From Planctomycetota bacterium (lineage in GTDB: Bacteria; Planctomycetota; Planctomycetia; Planctomycetales; Planctomycetaceae): a DNA stretch of 15,647 nucleotides. Numbering within the stretch: the first letter of the stretch is position 1; each line of letters opens with the position of its first letter. Location: NCBI GenBank assembly GCA_027622115.1, contig JAQBZS010000046.1:1-15647 (forward strand). The letters are read 5' to 3'. A model generated the notes under the pieces. The model saw nothing but the letters and a program-made list of their open reading frames with translations, was not told where the DNA came from and ran no database searches. The position numbers were made by a program, and so were the translations under genes. Shown here piece by piece: positions 1 to 8,599 of this stretch.

Positions 1-3
1 CCG

Positions 4-24
4 AGTTCAAAACCTGCTTGAACT
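4..24. repeat. Small perfect palindrome
   Basis: AGTTCAA (4-10) and TTGAACT (18-24) are perfect 7-bp inverted arms around a 7-bp spacer. On the minus strand a TTGACA hexamer (33-38) lies just upstream, but no convincing -10 box follows at the right spacing. It could be an operator for a minus-strand gene beyond the left edge, or chance. Confidence 0.3.
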
Positions 25-60
25 GTTTCCCGTGTCAACCCGAGATTTTCAACACGCCAT

Positions 61-144
61 GGCGACAGCACATAGCCCACGGCGCGAGCCGTGGGAACCA
101 AGCCAAGCTCGATGACCTTACGCCGTGGGCTACATGCTGTCGCC
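61..144. repeat. Intergenic inverted-repeat element (REP/MITE-like)
   Basis: Arms 61-84 and 121-144 are inverted copies of a 24-nt sequence with 22 matches; the mismatches are at 71-72 in the left arm. A second perfect hairpin is nested at 76-95, with an 8-bp stem (CCCACGGC / GCCGTGGG) and a GCGA loop of GNRA type. It lies about 40 bp beyond the flgN-like stop codon, so it could act as a transcript end or mRNA-stabilising structure. There is no T-run, so it is not a classical intrinsic terminator. The nested design suggests a dispersed repeat family, but only one copy is visible here. Confidence 0.6.
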
Positions 145-186
145 GCTCCGCGGCTGAAAGACGTGTCGCCGCTACCGCAGCCAAAA

Positions 187-681
187 CTAAATCGAAGCAT
201 CCAACAACGATCCTCCCGTGGCGACATCCTTCATCAGTCCACCGCTGTAAGTCGGTGCCTTGCGGCCCTTGTGAGAAATCAGTTCCAACACCTCGCCGCA
301 GTGACCGATGGCTCGGTTGCAGACGATCCACTGAATCCAGCATTCCTTCCGCAAGCGTTCGGCATTCCGCTCGGCCCGACGTATGCGATCCTTCAATTTC
401 GAGTGCGTTGAATCCGCCGTGGATTCGATCAGTTGAGTAATCGATTCCGCCGGTAAACCTTCTTGCCGAGCCGCGCCCAGAATCTGTTGGCGAGTCGACA
501 AGTGCCTTCGCAATTGATCGATCAACGCGGCTTCCGTTTGAGTCAAGCGTTTCAGTGACGCCGAATCCGCCGCTCGCAACGCAACGGACTTCAGGTCGAA
601 GACTCGCGTCAATTCCACTTGAGTCCGTTCAAGTTCGGGCACGAAGTGTTCGACTCGGCTGATGATTTCAGAGACCGACAT
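187..681 (-). CDS. flgN: FlgN-like flagellar export chaperone
   Basis: This encodes a 164-residue, mostly helical, coiled-coil-rich protein. The N-terminal stretch (SEIISRVEHFVPELERTQ), the repeated Gln/Glu/Leu/Arg helices in the middle and a Gly/Ser-rich tail fit the FlgN family, cytoplasmic chaperones that bind the hook-filament junction proteins FlgK and FlgL before export. I chose the ATG at 681 because GGAG sits 6 nt upstream of it; an in-frame TTG at 693 would add four residues but overlaps that ribosome site. No flgM-like gene is visible upstream, and any flgK partner would lie beyond the left edge. FlgN proteins diverge strongly, so the family call rests on size, helical character and overall resemblance, not on catalytic motifs. 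Confidence 0.6.
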   Translation of the reverse strand: MSVSEIISRVEHFVPELERTQVELTRVFDLKSVALRAADSASLKRLTQTEAALIDQLRRHLSTRQQILGAARQEGLPAESITQLIESTADSTHSKLKDRIRRAERNAERLRKECWIQWIVCNRAIGHCGEVLELISHKGRKAPTYSGGLMKDVATGGSLLDASI

Positions 682-1149
682 GCGGAACTCCAAGCGTGTG
701 TTTCATTTGGTGCGAAACGCGTCAACGCCAGGTGGGTTGCTTCGATTGCACGACGAATGCCGAGTGAAACGCCGCAAATCACCACTTCAAGACTCGGCAC
801 TTGAGAAGTACACCCTCGCGTGGGATCAACGGGTGGATGAGATTCTGCACGGGTTTGAGGCAAACACCGCACGTGTCCGCTGAAGTTCGCGCGCGGATTC
901 GAGCCGATTGGCGTCGTTCGTGGGCAAGTTTCGGGAAACCGATCCGCATTCTGGAAAGCCCTGGAAACGGGTGCTAAGGTGGCGGCTTGCCCCATGACTC
1001 CAACAATTGGGTCCGATTTCACGCTCGTTCGACTCGTTGTCGCTGAATCGGTTGTGTGGGGGTGGACCGAGCCACCACCCTGCGGGCAATGCGACTCGGG
1101 CTGCATGCATTTCAACGCCGATTCCGTAGCACTCATCGGGCAAACCCGA
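682..1149. other. Divergent intergenic region
   Basis: About 470 bp separate the divergent flgN-like and kinase genes, so both promoters should lie here. I see no convincing sigma-70, sigma-54 or flagellar sigma-28 promoter. Open frames cross it on both strands, but none resembles a known protein. A 5-bp hairpin (TCGGG 1136-1140, CCCGA 1145-1149) abuts the kinase ATG, and no good Shine-Dalgarno sequence is present there. Confidence 0.5.
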
Positions 1150-4100
1150 ATGGCCATCAAGCTCACTGCCGAATCATTTCTCAACGTTTTGAAACGTAGC
1201 GAACTGATCGAAGCCAACCGATATGAGAAGCTCATCGGCCAATTGGAAACGGACGGCGTCGAATTCACGAATGCTCAAGCCATCGCTCAGGAATTGGTGA
1301 ATCGCAAATCGATCAGCCAATGGCAGGCGGAAAAACTGCTGCAGGGCAAGCACAAGGGCTTCTTCCTCGGCAAGTACAAGCTCGAATCGCTGCGCGGCAA
1401 AGGCGGCATGAGCAAGGTTTATTTGGCCGAACACGTGCTGATGCGGCGACGCGTGGCACTCAAAGTCTTGCCGCCGCAGAAAGTGGAAGACTCGTCGTAT
1501 CTGGGTCGCTTCCATCGCGAGGCCCAAGCGGTGGCCCAGTTGGATCACATGAACATCGTGCGTGCCTACGATGTGGACCAAGAAGGAGACATCCACTTCT
1601 TGGTGATGGAGTATGTCGAAGGCAGCGATCTGCAAGAACGCGTTCACAATGACGGACCGCTGTCGTTCATCGATGCGGCGGACTACATCCGTCAGGCTGC
1701 GGACGGTTTGGCCCACGCTCACGAAGCCGGCATGGTGCATCGCGACATCAAGCCGGGGAATCTGCTGGTCGATCGGCATCAAGTCGTCAAGATTCTCGAT
1801 CTCGGTTTGGCGCGATTTTTCAACGAGGGCGATGAAGAGTCCCTGACCGTGGCCAACGATGAAAAAGTGCTTGGGACGGCGGATTATCTCGCCCCGGAGC
1901 AAGCCCTGGACAGCCACAATGTCGACGCGCGAGCCGACATCTACAGTTTGGGTTGCACGCTGTATTACCTGCTGACCGGTCATCCGCCGTACACGGAAGG
2001 CACGTTGGCGCAGCGGTTGTTGGCGCATCAAGCCAAGACGCCCCCTCCGATTTCCAAGGATCGACCGGACGTCCCGCCCGAGTTGGAAAAGATCTTTGTC
2101 CGCATGACGACGAAGGATCGCGAGCAACGCCTGCAAACGGCCGAGTTGGTCGCCGAAGAATTCACGAACTGGCTGGTCGCGAACGGCGGCGACGATTGGA
2201 GAGTCAAGAATCCCGGATTGGGGTCGGATGTCGGCATGACTCCGCCGCCGACTGCGAGTCCCGTGATCGCCGCTCCGGTCGCGGCCCCGCTTGCGGCAGC
2301 GGTCGTCCAAGCCGCCCCCGTCGTTGCGACCGCGACGCCGACCGCCGCGCCAATTGTTACGCCAACGGCTGCACCGGCTCCGCCGCGAACAAATGTGTCC
2401 GCCGTGGCGGGCACATCCGCTGAAGTATCTCAGGATTCCTCAACTCAAGAGGAGGATGGTGGGCTTTCAGACTTTCTGTCGAATTTGGGAGGCAGGCCAC
2501 CGACCGAAGTCGATCCACCGACGGTGAAGCCGGTCGAGACTAAGCTCGCAGCAGTTGCTCAACCAGTTGTTCAACCAGTCGCCGCAGAGCCGGTCGCCGC
2601 CGCTCAACCGGAAACTGCCGAGAAGCCCGTCCTTGCTGCTCAGGCTGTCGCTCCCGCAAGACCTGTCACCGCTCAGCCGGTGGTTGCTGCGGCTGTGACG
2701 ACGGCAACCGCTGCGGCAGTCGTCGCGACACCCCTCTCCGACAACAAACGCGTCGCCGACAAGATTCCTTCAGCAGTTCCGCAGCCATCGTCGACTCGCG
2801 CCGATCACGGCATGCCGGATTTTTCGAATTTCGAGCCCGCTGGCGAATCGGATTTCCCGAGTTTTGAATCCAAATCGAATTCCGCGCCGGTTGCTTCGAT
2901 TGCCGAACCGGAAATCGCCGAAGCCTTGCCCGTCACGGAATCTTCCGAATCGGAAGCCGCCTTCGACAGTTCCGCATCCAAGACGGATTCGGACTCGGAT
3001 TCGGCGAGCTACTCGCGTCGAAAGTCGTCAAAGAAGCGCGGCGACGGACGCGCTCGCTCGAAACCGATGGATCCCAAGAAAGCCAAGATCCTCTACCTGT
3101 CGGTTGGAGCTGCGGTGATCCTAGCGGCGGTTGGTGCCTTCTTCGCGATGTCAGGCGATGATGGGGAGAATTCCGACGATCCCAATTCCAAAACCAATCC
3201 CAAGAGTGGTTACACGGTTGGTAAGAACGGTCGATTCAAGTCGATCGCCGAGGCGTTGAACTTGATCCGCTCCGAGAAGGGTAAGGGAGAAAAGACGGTC
3301 ACGGTTCTCGCGGGTTCCTATTCCGAGGCCATTGCAATCGACAACACGCAGGGTGACTTTCCCAGCGGCGTCAAAATCATCGGCGAGCCGGGAGCAAAAC
3401 TGGTCGCGGCAAGCGAACCGGTGCTCGTGCTGAAGGCATTGATCAACTTTGAGTTCGACGGATTCGAAATCTCATCCAACGGACAACCTCACGCGATCCG
3501 AGTGGTGGGCAGCGCGGTTGGAGTCCGGATCGCGAACCTGAAGATCAGCGGCTTCACCGAAGCTGGTATCCTTTGCCAAGGTGCGTTTGCGATGTCCGAG
3601 GGCAGCGAATTGCGGTTCGAAGGCGTGACATGTGCCAATGGCTCGGCCAAGGCGGTTGGAATCCACTTCGAATCACAAGCCGATCAAGTTCGCATTGTGG
3701 ACTCACGGTTTTATGGACCACTCGCGGCGGGGCTGCATTTCTCATCGGATCGCTATCTGGAAAACGTCACCATCAGTGGATGCGTGATGTCGGCCTGCGA
3801 CGTTGGCATTCGAATTGCCGGCAAGGGCATCGGGGTGAAATCGATCGCGGTTACAAACAACACCATTCACCAGGCGACGCACGGCATCCTGTTTGACGCG
3901 CAGCCCGAAGGCGGTGGGCATTCCGGAAACCTCACGTTCGCGCGCAACGCATTTGTCGAGGTGTCCGAGGAGACCGCTTTGGTAAAGGACGGTTATCAGG
4001 CCGGTGCCTTCAATGCCTTCCTAAAAAACTGCAAGCAAAACGCGACGGACAAGCCGAAGCTGGAAGCCACCGAACTCAAGATTTTCGCCGCCGCCCCAAA

Positions 4101-4236
4101 GCTCAAACTGGAGGACTTCGTCTCCGTGACCGTTGGTGGTAGCGGCTTTCTGAAGCCGAAAGCGGATAGTGTTCTGGTCCAGAAGATCGCCGAAGAAGAG
4201 CGACTGAAACCATACATCGGGGCGATCGCGCCATGA
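1150..4236 (+). CDS. Membrane Ser/Thr protein kinase with C-terminal beta-helix domain
   Basis: This 1028-residue protein combines an intracellular Hanks-type kinase with a predicted extracytoplasmic sensor or binding domain. After a helical N-terminal region (1-75) the kinase spans about 76-345. It has a Gly-rich loop (GKGGMSKV, 83-90), the ATP-site Lys105 (VALK), helix-C Glu124, catalytic HRDIKPGN (Asp199, Lys201, Asn204), DLG in place of DFG (217-219), APE (248-250) and Asp263 (DARADIYSLG). All key residues are present, so it should be active. A low-complexity Ala/Pro/Val linker (about 365-560) and an acidic Ser/Asp then basic stretch lead to one membrane helix (about 647-669). Residues about 687-1000 show repeated short strands with Gly, Asn and Ile/Val turns, as in right-handed parallel beta-helix (pectate-lyase/NosD-like) folds. 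I chose the ATG at 1150 because the product then begins MAIKLTAESF, like other planctomycete kinases; the frame stays open upstream to a GTG at 979. The stop overlaps the next gene by 4 bp, suggesting translational coupling. Confidence 0.9.
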   Translation: MAIKLTAESFLNVLKRSELIEANRYEKLIGQLETDGVEFTNAQAIAQELVNRKSISQWQAEKLLQGKHKGFFLGKYKLESLRGKGGMSKVYLAEHVLMRRRVALKVLPPQKVEDSSYLGRFHREAQAVAQLDHMNIVRAYDVDQEGDIHFLVMEYVEGSDLQERVHNDGPLSFIDAADYIRQAADGLAHAHEAGMVHRDIKPGNLLVDRHQVVKILDLGLARFFNEGDEESLTVANDEKVLGTADYLAPEQALDSHNVDARADIYSLGCTLYYLLTGHPPYTEGTLAQRLLAHQAKTPPPISKDRPDVPPELEKIFVRMTTKDREQRLQTAELVAEEFTNWLVANGGDDWRVKNPGLGSDVGMTPPPTASPVIAAPVAAPLAAAVVQAAPVVATATPTAAPIVTPTAAPAPPRTNVSAVAGTSAEVSQDSSTQEEDGGLSDFLSNLGGRPPTEVDPPTVKPVETKLAAVAQPVVQPVAAEPVAAAQPETAEKPVLAAQAVAPARPVTAQPVVAAAVTTATAAAVVATPLSDNKRVADKIPSAVPQPSSTRADHGMPDFSNFEPAGESDFPSFESKSNSAPVASIAEPEIAEALPVTESSESEAAFDSSASKTDSDSDSASYSRRKSSKKRGDGRARSKPMDPKKAKILYLSVGAAVILAAVGAFFAMSGDDGENSDDPNSKTNPKSGYTVGKNGRFKSIAEALNLIRSEKGKGEKTVTVLAGSYSEAIAIDNTQGDFPSGVKIIGEPGAKLVAASEPVLVLKALINFEFDGFEISSNGQPHAIRVVGSAVGVRIANLKISGFTEAGILCQGAFAMSEGSELRFEGVTCANGSAKAVGIHFESQADQVRIVDSRFYGPLAAGLHFSSDRYLENVTISGCVMSACDVGIRIAGKGIGVKSIAVTNNTIHQATHGILFDAQPEGGGHSGNLTFARNAFVEVSEETALVKDGYQAGAFNAFLKNCKQNATDKPKLEATELKIFAAAPKLKLEDFVSVTVGGSGFLKPKADSVLVQKIAEEERLKPYIGAIAP

Positions 4237-5075
4237 TGGTTATTTTGGCCACCGCCTGCATTGCGGCTTCCACTGCCATGTTTGCCTATGCCGGCGAACG
4301 CTATTACCGGCAGTGGTTCCAGTTCATCGAATCCGATCTCCGCGACAAGTTGCGCCGATTGCGGATCAACATGAAAAACCTGCGCAAGGTGTTGATTGCG
4401 TGGTTTTCGATGGTTGCCGTGGTGTTCGTGATCCTGTGGATTTCGTTTGGACTGTTCGTCTTGGGATTGCTGTTCGCGGCCCTGCAGATTTGTCTGCCGT
4501 GGTACATCGTGCGACGAATGGCACAAAAGCGAAAAGAACAAATCGAAGACCAACTCGCAGACGCGATGGTTTCGCTTTCGAGTGCCATCAAAGCCGGGCT
4601 GTCATTGGCTCAGGCATTGGAGATTCTGGCCCAGCAAACTCCGCGACCGATCTGCCAAGAGTTTCAGCAGATCGTGGGTGAATATCAGCTCGGCAAGCCG
4701 CTGGAAACATGTCTCCAAGAAACCAAGGAACGCCTGCGGAGCGAGAATTTCGCGCTGTTCGCCGCCGCGATGGAAGCCAGTCGCGAGAGCGGCGGACGAC
4801 TGAACGAGACGGTGGATCGCATCGCCCACTCGGTTCGCGAATTGCAGCGTTTGGAACGCAAAGTCGTGGCGGAAACCGCTCAGGCGCGAGCGTCGGCGTT
4901 TTACATGGCGCTGGCCCCGTTTTTCGTGCTGGCGTTGTACTACTACTTCGTCGACCCGGAAAACACCCGTCGTCTCTTCACAACTGTCGTCGGCCAGATC
5001 ATGTTGTCGGTTTCGATGATCCTCAATCTGCTGGCCTACTTGTGGGCTCGCATGATCTTGAATCCGGATATCTGA
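4233..5075 (+). CDS. TadB-like type II secretion system F-domain protein
   Basis: This 280-residue inner-membrane protein has the T2SF domain found in TadB/TadC and GspF, platform proteins that couple the secretion ATPase to pilus or pseudopilus assembly. Visible membrane helices are about 1-20, a hydrophobic pair at about 52-92, one at about 222-240 and one at about 250-275. The T2SF helical domain (about 108-220) includes GLSLAQALE and ESGGRLNETVDRIA. The length and the ending (ARMILNPDI) suggest a complete TadB. Its ATG overlaps the kinase stop as ATGA; a second ATG follows at 4236. A TadC gene usually follows TadB, and TadA, secretin and pilin genes are usual partners, but none is here. 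The next gene starts 173 bp on and belongs to an unrelated cassette. It may serve a Tad system elsewhere or be a remnant of one. Confidence 0.8.
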   Translation: MMVILATACIAASTAMFAYAGERYYRQWFQFIESDLRDKLRRLRINMKNLRKVLIAWFSMVAVVFVILWISFGLFVLGLLFAALQICLPWYIVRRMAQKRKEQIEDQLADAMVSLSSAIKAGLSLAQALEILAQQTPRPICQEFQQIVGEYQLGKPLETCLQETKERLRSENFALFAAAMEASRESGGRLNETVDRIAHSVRELQRLERKVVAETAQARASAFYMALAPFFVLALYYYFVDPENTRRLFTTVVGQIMLSVSMILNLLAYLWARMILNPDI

Positions 5076-5248
5076 TTCAGCACGCGAAAGATCTTTCCGT
5101 TGAATTGCCGATTCTGCAAATCGAAACGCGCGAATGCTCACGATTTCGCGAGGCAAATCCCGAAGTGTTTAGAAGAGTGTGAGTCGAAATCTGTGTGCAT
5201 TCACGCGACCGAAAACCGGCGGAATTCGCACGATGGACGAGGCGAGTC

Positions 5249-6361
5249 ATGGGAATCAATCGGAAAATCGAATTCGAAAAAGCCGAGAACCTGTACCTGG
5301 ATCCGTTGAATCCGCGACTGGGTCGTCGGAACGTAAGCCCAACGACGGCGCAATCTGCGATTCTTGATCAAATGAAGGATTGGACGCTCGATGAGCTTGC
5401 GATCTCATTCATTGAGAATGGTTTCTGGACCCAAGAAGCGTTGATCGTCATTCAAGAAGAACTTTACGGACAAGAACGACTCGTCGTTGTCGAGGGAAAT
5501 CGCCGTCTTGCCGCGCTCAAGTTTCTCAAGGATGCGACCGAAGGGCGATCGCCATCAAGACGTTGGGATGAGATTGTTGCATCGGTTGGTAAGATCGATC
5601 CGACGCTGTTTAGCAAGGTGCCGTTGATTCGTGCCGATCATCGCGACGACGTGACTGCGTTTCTCGGCTTTCGACATGTGACCGGCATTAAACAATGGAA
5701 TCCCGCGGAGAAGGCTGAATACATCGCTCGACTCATCGATGAAAAAGGGATGTCTTATCAAGAAGTTATGCGAAAGATTGGCAGCAAAACTGAGCCCGTT
5801 CGCCGGAATTACATCGCCTATCGCGTGCTGCTTCAACTTGAAGACTTGGATGAAGAAGTCTCGTTGGAGCACATCGAGGAAAAATTCAGCGTCTTGTTTC
5901 TTTCATTGCGAGAGTCCGGCATTCAGCGATTCCTAAACATCAATATTCGCGCGGAACCAGAAGAGGCCAAGCAGCCAATACCGGAAGACAAGTTCCCAAA
6001 CCTCGTCGATTTCGCGAAATGGATGTTCGGCACAAATACCGACGAACCGCTATTCACCGATTCGCGCAACGTTGGCCGCTTCGCAACAGTTCTCGGAAGC
6101 AGAGAGGCTGTCGCGTACTTGAGAAGCACCGACGACCCGGATTTTGAAATGGCCGTTCGCAAGGCTGGAGCGGATGAGCAGGAACTGGTTGAACGCGTGC
6201 AACGTGCAACCGACGAAATCGAACAAACGTTGAGTCGCGTGCATCTCTACGTGAATTCCACCGAATTGAAAAATGTCGTAGTTCGGTTCGGTAAGGGATC
6301 GTTGGAATTGCTCAAAAAGTTTCCAGACATCCACGACGAGTTGGTCGGAGGTTCGGGGTAA
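5249..6361 (+). CDS. ParB/Srx-fold domain protein of a methyltransferase cassette
   Basis: The protein has 370 residues. The N-terminus has the ParB/sulfiredoxin-like signature: LDPLNPRLG (18-26), then VVEGNRRLAALKFL (80-93), whose G-N-R-R loop matches the nucleotide-binding box of ParB N-terminal domains. A helix-turn-helix-like stretch follows (MSYQEVMRKIGSK, about 168-180). The C-terminal half (about 200-370) is not recognised. ParB-fold proteins bind and hydrolyse CTP or cleave nucleic acid in different subfamilies, and I cannot tell which applies. A chromosome-partition role is unlikely: no parA is adjacent, and the gene heads a cassette with a DNA methyltransferase. I chose the ATG at 5249 because GAGG sits 8-9 nt upstream; a GTG at 5195 would add 18 unconvincing residues. 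The stop and the next start share one base (TAATG). Confidence 0.75.
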   Translation: MGINRKIEFEKAENLYLDPLNPRLGRRNVSPTTAQSAILDQMKDWTLDELAISFIENGFWTQEALIVIQEELYGQERLVVVEGNRRLAALKFLKDATEGRSPSRRWDEIVASVGKIDPTLFSKVPLIRADHRDDVTAFLGFRHVTGIKQWNPAEKAEYIARLIDEKGMSYQEVMRKIGSKTEPVRRNYIAYRVLLQLEDLDEEVSLEHIEEKFSVLFLSLRESGIQRFLNINIRAEPEEAKQPIPEDKFPNLVDFAKWMFGTNTDEPLFTDSRNVGRFATVLGSREAVAYLRSTDDPDFEMAVRKAGADEQELVERVQRATDEIEQTLSRVHLYVNSTELKNVVVRFGKGSLELLKKFPDIHDELVGGSG

Positions 6362-7296
6362 TGCTTGCACTACCAAATCACTTTCAGCGATCCGTCCGCG
6401 CGCATCAAACCCCATTCGATCTCTTTTGCGATTGGATCGAAGGAAGCGCCCTATTCGATCAACCAGAAATCGCAGTCAGTGATGTCGCGGATGTCCTGAT
6501 CGAAGAGCAGATTTATGACGAGGACAACTGGGACTTTTGCACCAGCTTTATCCATCGTGGATTTGCCGAACTCCGCAAGAGACAACAATGGCTTGGCAAA
6601 GGTGCGTCGTTGAGAGTCGATTCCAATCGCATTAAACGCCGATCCGAATGGCCGGACGTTCCGGGCCACAGCTTCTGCCTACTTGTCGCAATCGCCGGAT
6701 CCTTTGAAGAATTTCATCGAACGTTTGGGCCGGACTTCACTGAGCAAGGCAGCCTGTTCGAGGAACTCACCATTGCGGCGGTGGAGCAAGCGTTTTCTGG
6801 ATGGCGTGTTTTCCCGACGGGATGGTCGCGGAATCGAGCCATTCGCCTGACGGACGCGGTGCCGAAACTTGCTGCCGAAGTCGGTGAAGAATTCGGCGAG
6901 GTCAGCAAGTGGGCAGGCACGCAGGCCAATGAAGCGGGCCTCGATGTTGTGTGGCACAAACCGTTTCCGGACGATCGTGGGGGGCGGCCGGTGTACCTGG
7001 CGCAGTGTGCGAGCGGTGCGGATTGGCCGAAAAAATTGAGTACGCCGGAGCTTTCGGTTTGGAACAAATTGATTACATGGACGCACCCGCCGTCGAAAGC
7101 ATTCGCCATGCCGTTCGCACTTGGCGATGCTGATTTTGTTCGACGGTCGAACCAAGTCAGCGGCCTACTCTTGGATCGATATCGTCTTCTCAGCCCATCA
7201 GTTTCCACACCGGATTGGGTTCCTGCCGACCTAAAGGATCGCATTACCGACTGGGTTGAACCTCGTCTTGAATGGATTCGCGGTCTCAATGCCTAG
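6361..7296 (+). CDS. Unknown protein, possible PD-(D/E)XK-like nuclease
   Basis: I do not recognise this 311-residue protein by family. Its central region resembles a restriction-endonuclease core: a helix with acidic residues (FEELTIAAVEQAF, 133-145), a strand (GWRVFPTGW), then GLDVVWHKPF (193-202, Asp195) and VYLAQCASGADW (211-222). Asp followed about 20 residues later by a Gln-containing strand recalls the D-x(n)-(E/Q)xK arrangement of PD-(D/E)XK nucleases. The Lys expected two residues after Gln215 is Ala217 here; Lys224-225 lie close and might substitute. The gene sits between a ParB-like gene and a C5 methyltransferase gene, overlaps the first by 1 bp and the second by 8 bp, and is probably co-translated with both. 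A restriction role is therefore reasonable but inferred. It could instead be a specificity or regulatory subunit. Confidence 0.6.
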   Translation: MLALPNHFQRSVRAHQTPFDLFCDWIEGSALFDQPEIAVSDVADVLIEEQIYDEDNWDFCTSFIHRGFAELRKRQQWLGKGASLRVDSNRIKRRSEWPDVPGHSFCLLVAIAGSFEEFHRTFGPDFTEQGSLFEELTIAAVEQAFSGWRVFPTGWSRNRAIRLTDAVPKLAAEVGEEFGEVSKWAGTQANEAGLDVVWHKPFPDDRGGRPVYLAQCASGADWPKKLSTPELSVWNKLITWTHPPSKAFAMPFALGDADFVRRSNQVSGLLLDRYRLLSPSVSTPDWVPADLKDRITDWVEPRLEWIRGLNA

Positions 7297-8575
7297 CACG
7301 CCACCAAGCATTCGTATCGCTGACTTGTTTGCCGGACTTGGCGGCTTTTATCTCGCCGCGAAACGTCTCGGGGCGGAGTGCGTGTTCGCCTGTGAAATCG
7401 AGGAATCATTGCGAGATTTGTACGAGCGCAACCATGGTCTACGACCTGCTGGTGATATTCGAGAGATTGAACCAGCGGATGTACCCGAACACGACGTGCT
7501 GTGCGCGGGATTTCCATGTCAGCCGTTTTCCAAAGCGGGTGATCAATCTGGATTTCGCGACAAAAGCCGCGGGGCTGTGCTGTTCAGGATCCCCGAGATC
7601 CTTCGCACCCGCCGTCCGAAGTACTTGATTATGGAAAATGTGCCACACTTCATTCACCATGACAGCGGACGAACCTATGCAAAGGTGCGTAAAGCCTTAG
7701 AGGACGTCGGATATGAAGTCGATTGTCGAGAATATTCGCCTCTTGATTTCGGCATTCCGCAAATCCGAGAGCGTGTTTACATGGTCGGGCAATACGGGGG
7801 GTTCAATGGCTTCCGCTGGCCGGAAAAAATGAGACATGCATTGCCGTCGCTCTGCGAGTTTCTTGACGAAAACCCACCGGAAGCGAAGCCGCTTTCTAAC
7901 CAAGTCATTGCAATCTTGGAGACTTGGCAGACGTTTCTGCGAGCGCTACCCTTGAGTGCCAAGCTTCCTTCATTTCCCATTTGGAGCATGGAGTTTCGGT
8001 CAAATTATCCGTTCACGAAGTATGACTCGCTGCACCGAGTTCCCGTCAAGAAACTCAGAAACTTCCGAGGTTCTTTTGGATGCTCGCTGAATGCCCGTCT
8101 TCGAAAAGACTTGCTCCTGCGACTGCCAAGCCACGCTCGTGCCGATCACGGAGCGTTTCCGCGATGGAAGCAGCAGTTCATTCGGCAAAATCGGGCTTTT
8201 TACCGAGAACACCGGTCAGCGATTGACCCCTGGCTGCCACAAATCAGGCAGTTCCACCCAAGTCATCAGAAATTCGAATGGAATTGCCAGGGCGAAGAAC
8301 GTGACGTGTGGAAGTATGTCATTCAGCTTCGCGCGTCCGGCGTCCGGCTGAAGCGACCGACGACCGCGCCATCACTTGTTGCGATGACGACGTCGCAAGT
8401 ACCAATCATTGCTTGGCAGCGTCGCTATATGACGATGCGTGAGTGCGCTCGATTACAGTCAATGGACTCACTTCAATACTTGCCATCTGGAGGTCGCGCG
8501 GTACGAGCCGTTGGCAATGCCGTCTGCGTGGAGGTCGCGTACCGCATCCTTGAAGCCCTTCTGAAATCGAGTTGA
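7289..8575 (+). CDS. DNA (cytosine-5-)-methyltransferase
   Basis: This 428-residue enzyme transfers a methyl group from S-adenosylmethionine to carbon 5 of cytosine in DNA. The conserved motifs are in order: motif I DLFAGLGGF (12-20), motif IV AGFPCQPFSKAG (73-84) with catalytic Cys77, motif VI ENV (116-118), motif VIII QIRERVYMVG (158-167), a long variable target-recognition region (about 170-365), a motif IX-like MTMRECARLQS and motif X GNAV near the C-terminus. All catalytic elements are present, so it is probably active. The target cannot be read from sequence. I chose the ATG at 7289 (MPSTPPSIRIADLF), which overlaps the upstream gene by 8 bp, because motif I then sits at the usual distance from the N-terminus. 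Together with the two preceding genes it suggests a restriction-modification or defence cassette. Confidence 0.93.
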   Translation: MPSTPPSIRIADLFAGLGGFYLAAKRLGAECVFACEIEESLRDLYERNHGLRPAGDIREIEPADVPEHDVLCAGFPCQPFSKAGDQSGFRDKSRGAVLFRIPEILRTRRPKYLIMENVPHFIHHDSGRTYAKVRKALEDVGYEVDCREYSPLDFGIPQIRERVYMVGQYGGFNGFRWPEKMRHALPSLCEFLDENPPEAKPLSNQVIAILETWQTFLRALPLSAKLPSFPIWSMEFRSNYPFTKYDSLHRVPVKKLRNFRGSFGCSLNARLRKDLLLRLPSHARADHGAFPRWKQQFIRQNRAFYREHRSAIDPWLPQIRQFHPSHQKFEWNCQGEERDVWKYVIQLRASGVRLKRPTTAPSLVAMTTSQVPIIAWQRRYMTMRECARLQSMDSLQYLPSGGRAVRAVGNAVCVEVAYRILEALLKSS

Positions 8576-8599
8576 GAACCTGTGACGTAGTTCCTGCGG

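Noticed and set aside
662..883. Short plus-strand frame in the flgN/kinase gap
   Set aside because: It overlaps the flgN start in antisense, has no good ribosome site and resembles no known family.
1174..2310. Long minus-strand open frame (378 codons)
   Set aside because: It lies antisense to the kinase domain, whose motifs are complete; the translation is rich in Arg, His and Gln with no recognisable domain, as expected of a shadow frame.
5249..6361. Chromosome-partition ParB
   Set aside because: No parA is adjacent, and the gene is embedded in a methyltransferase cassette.
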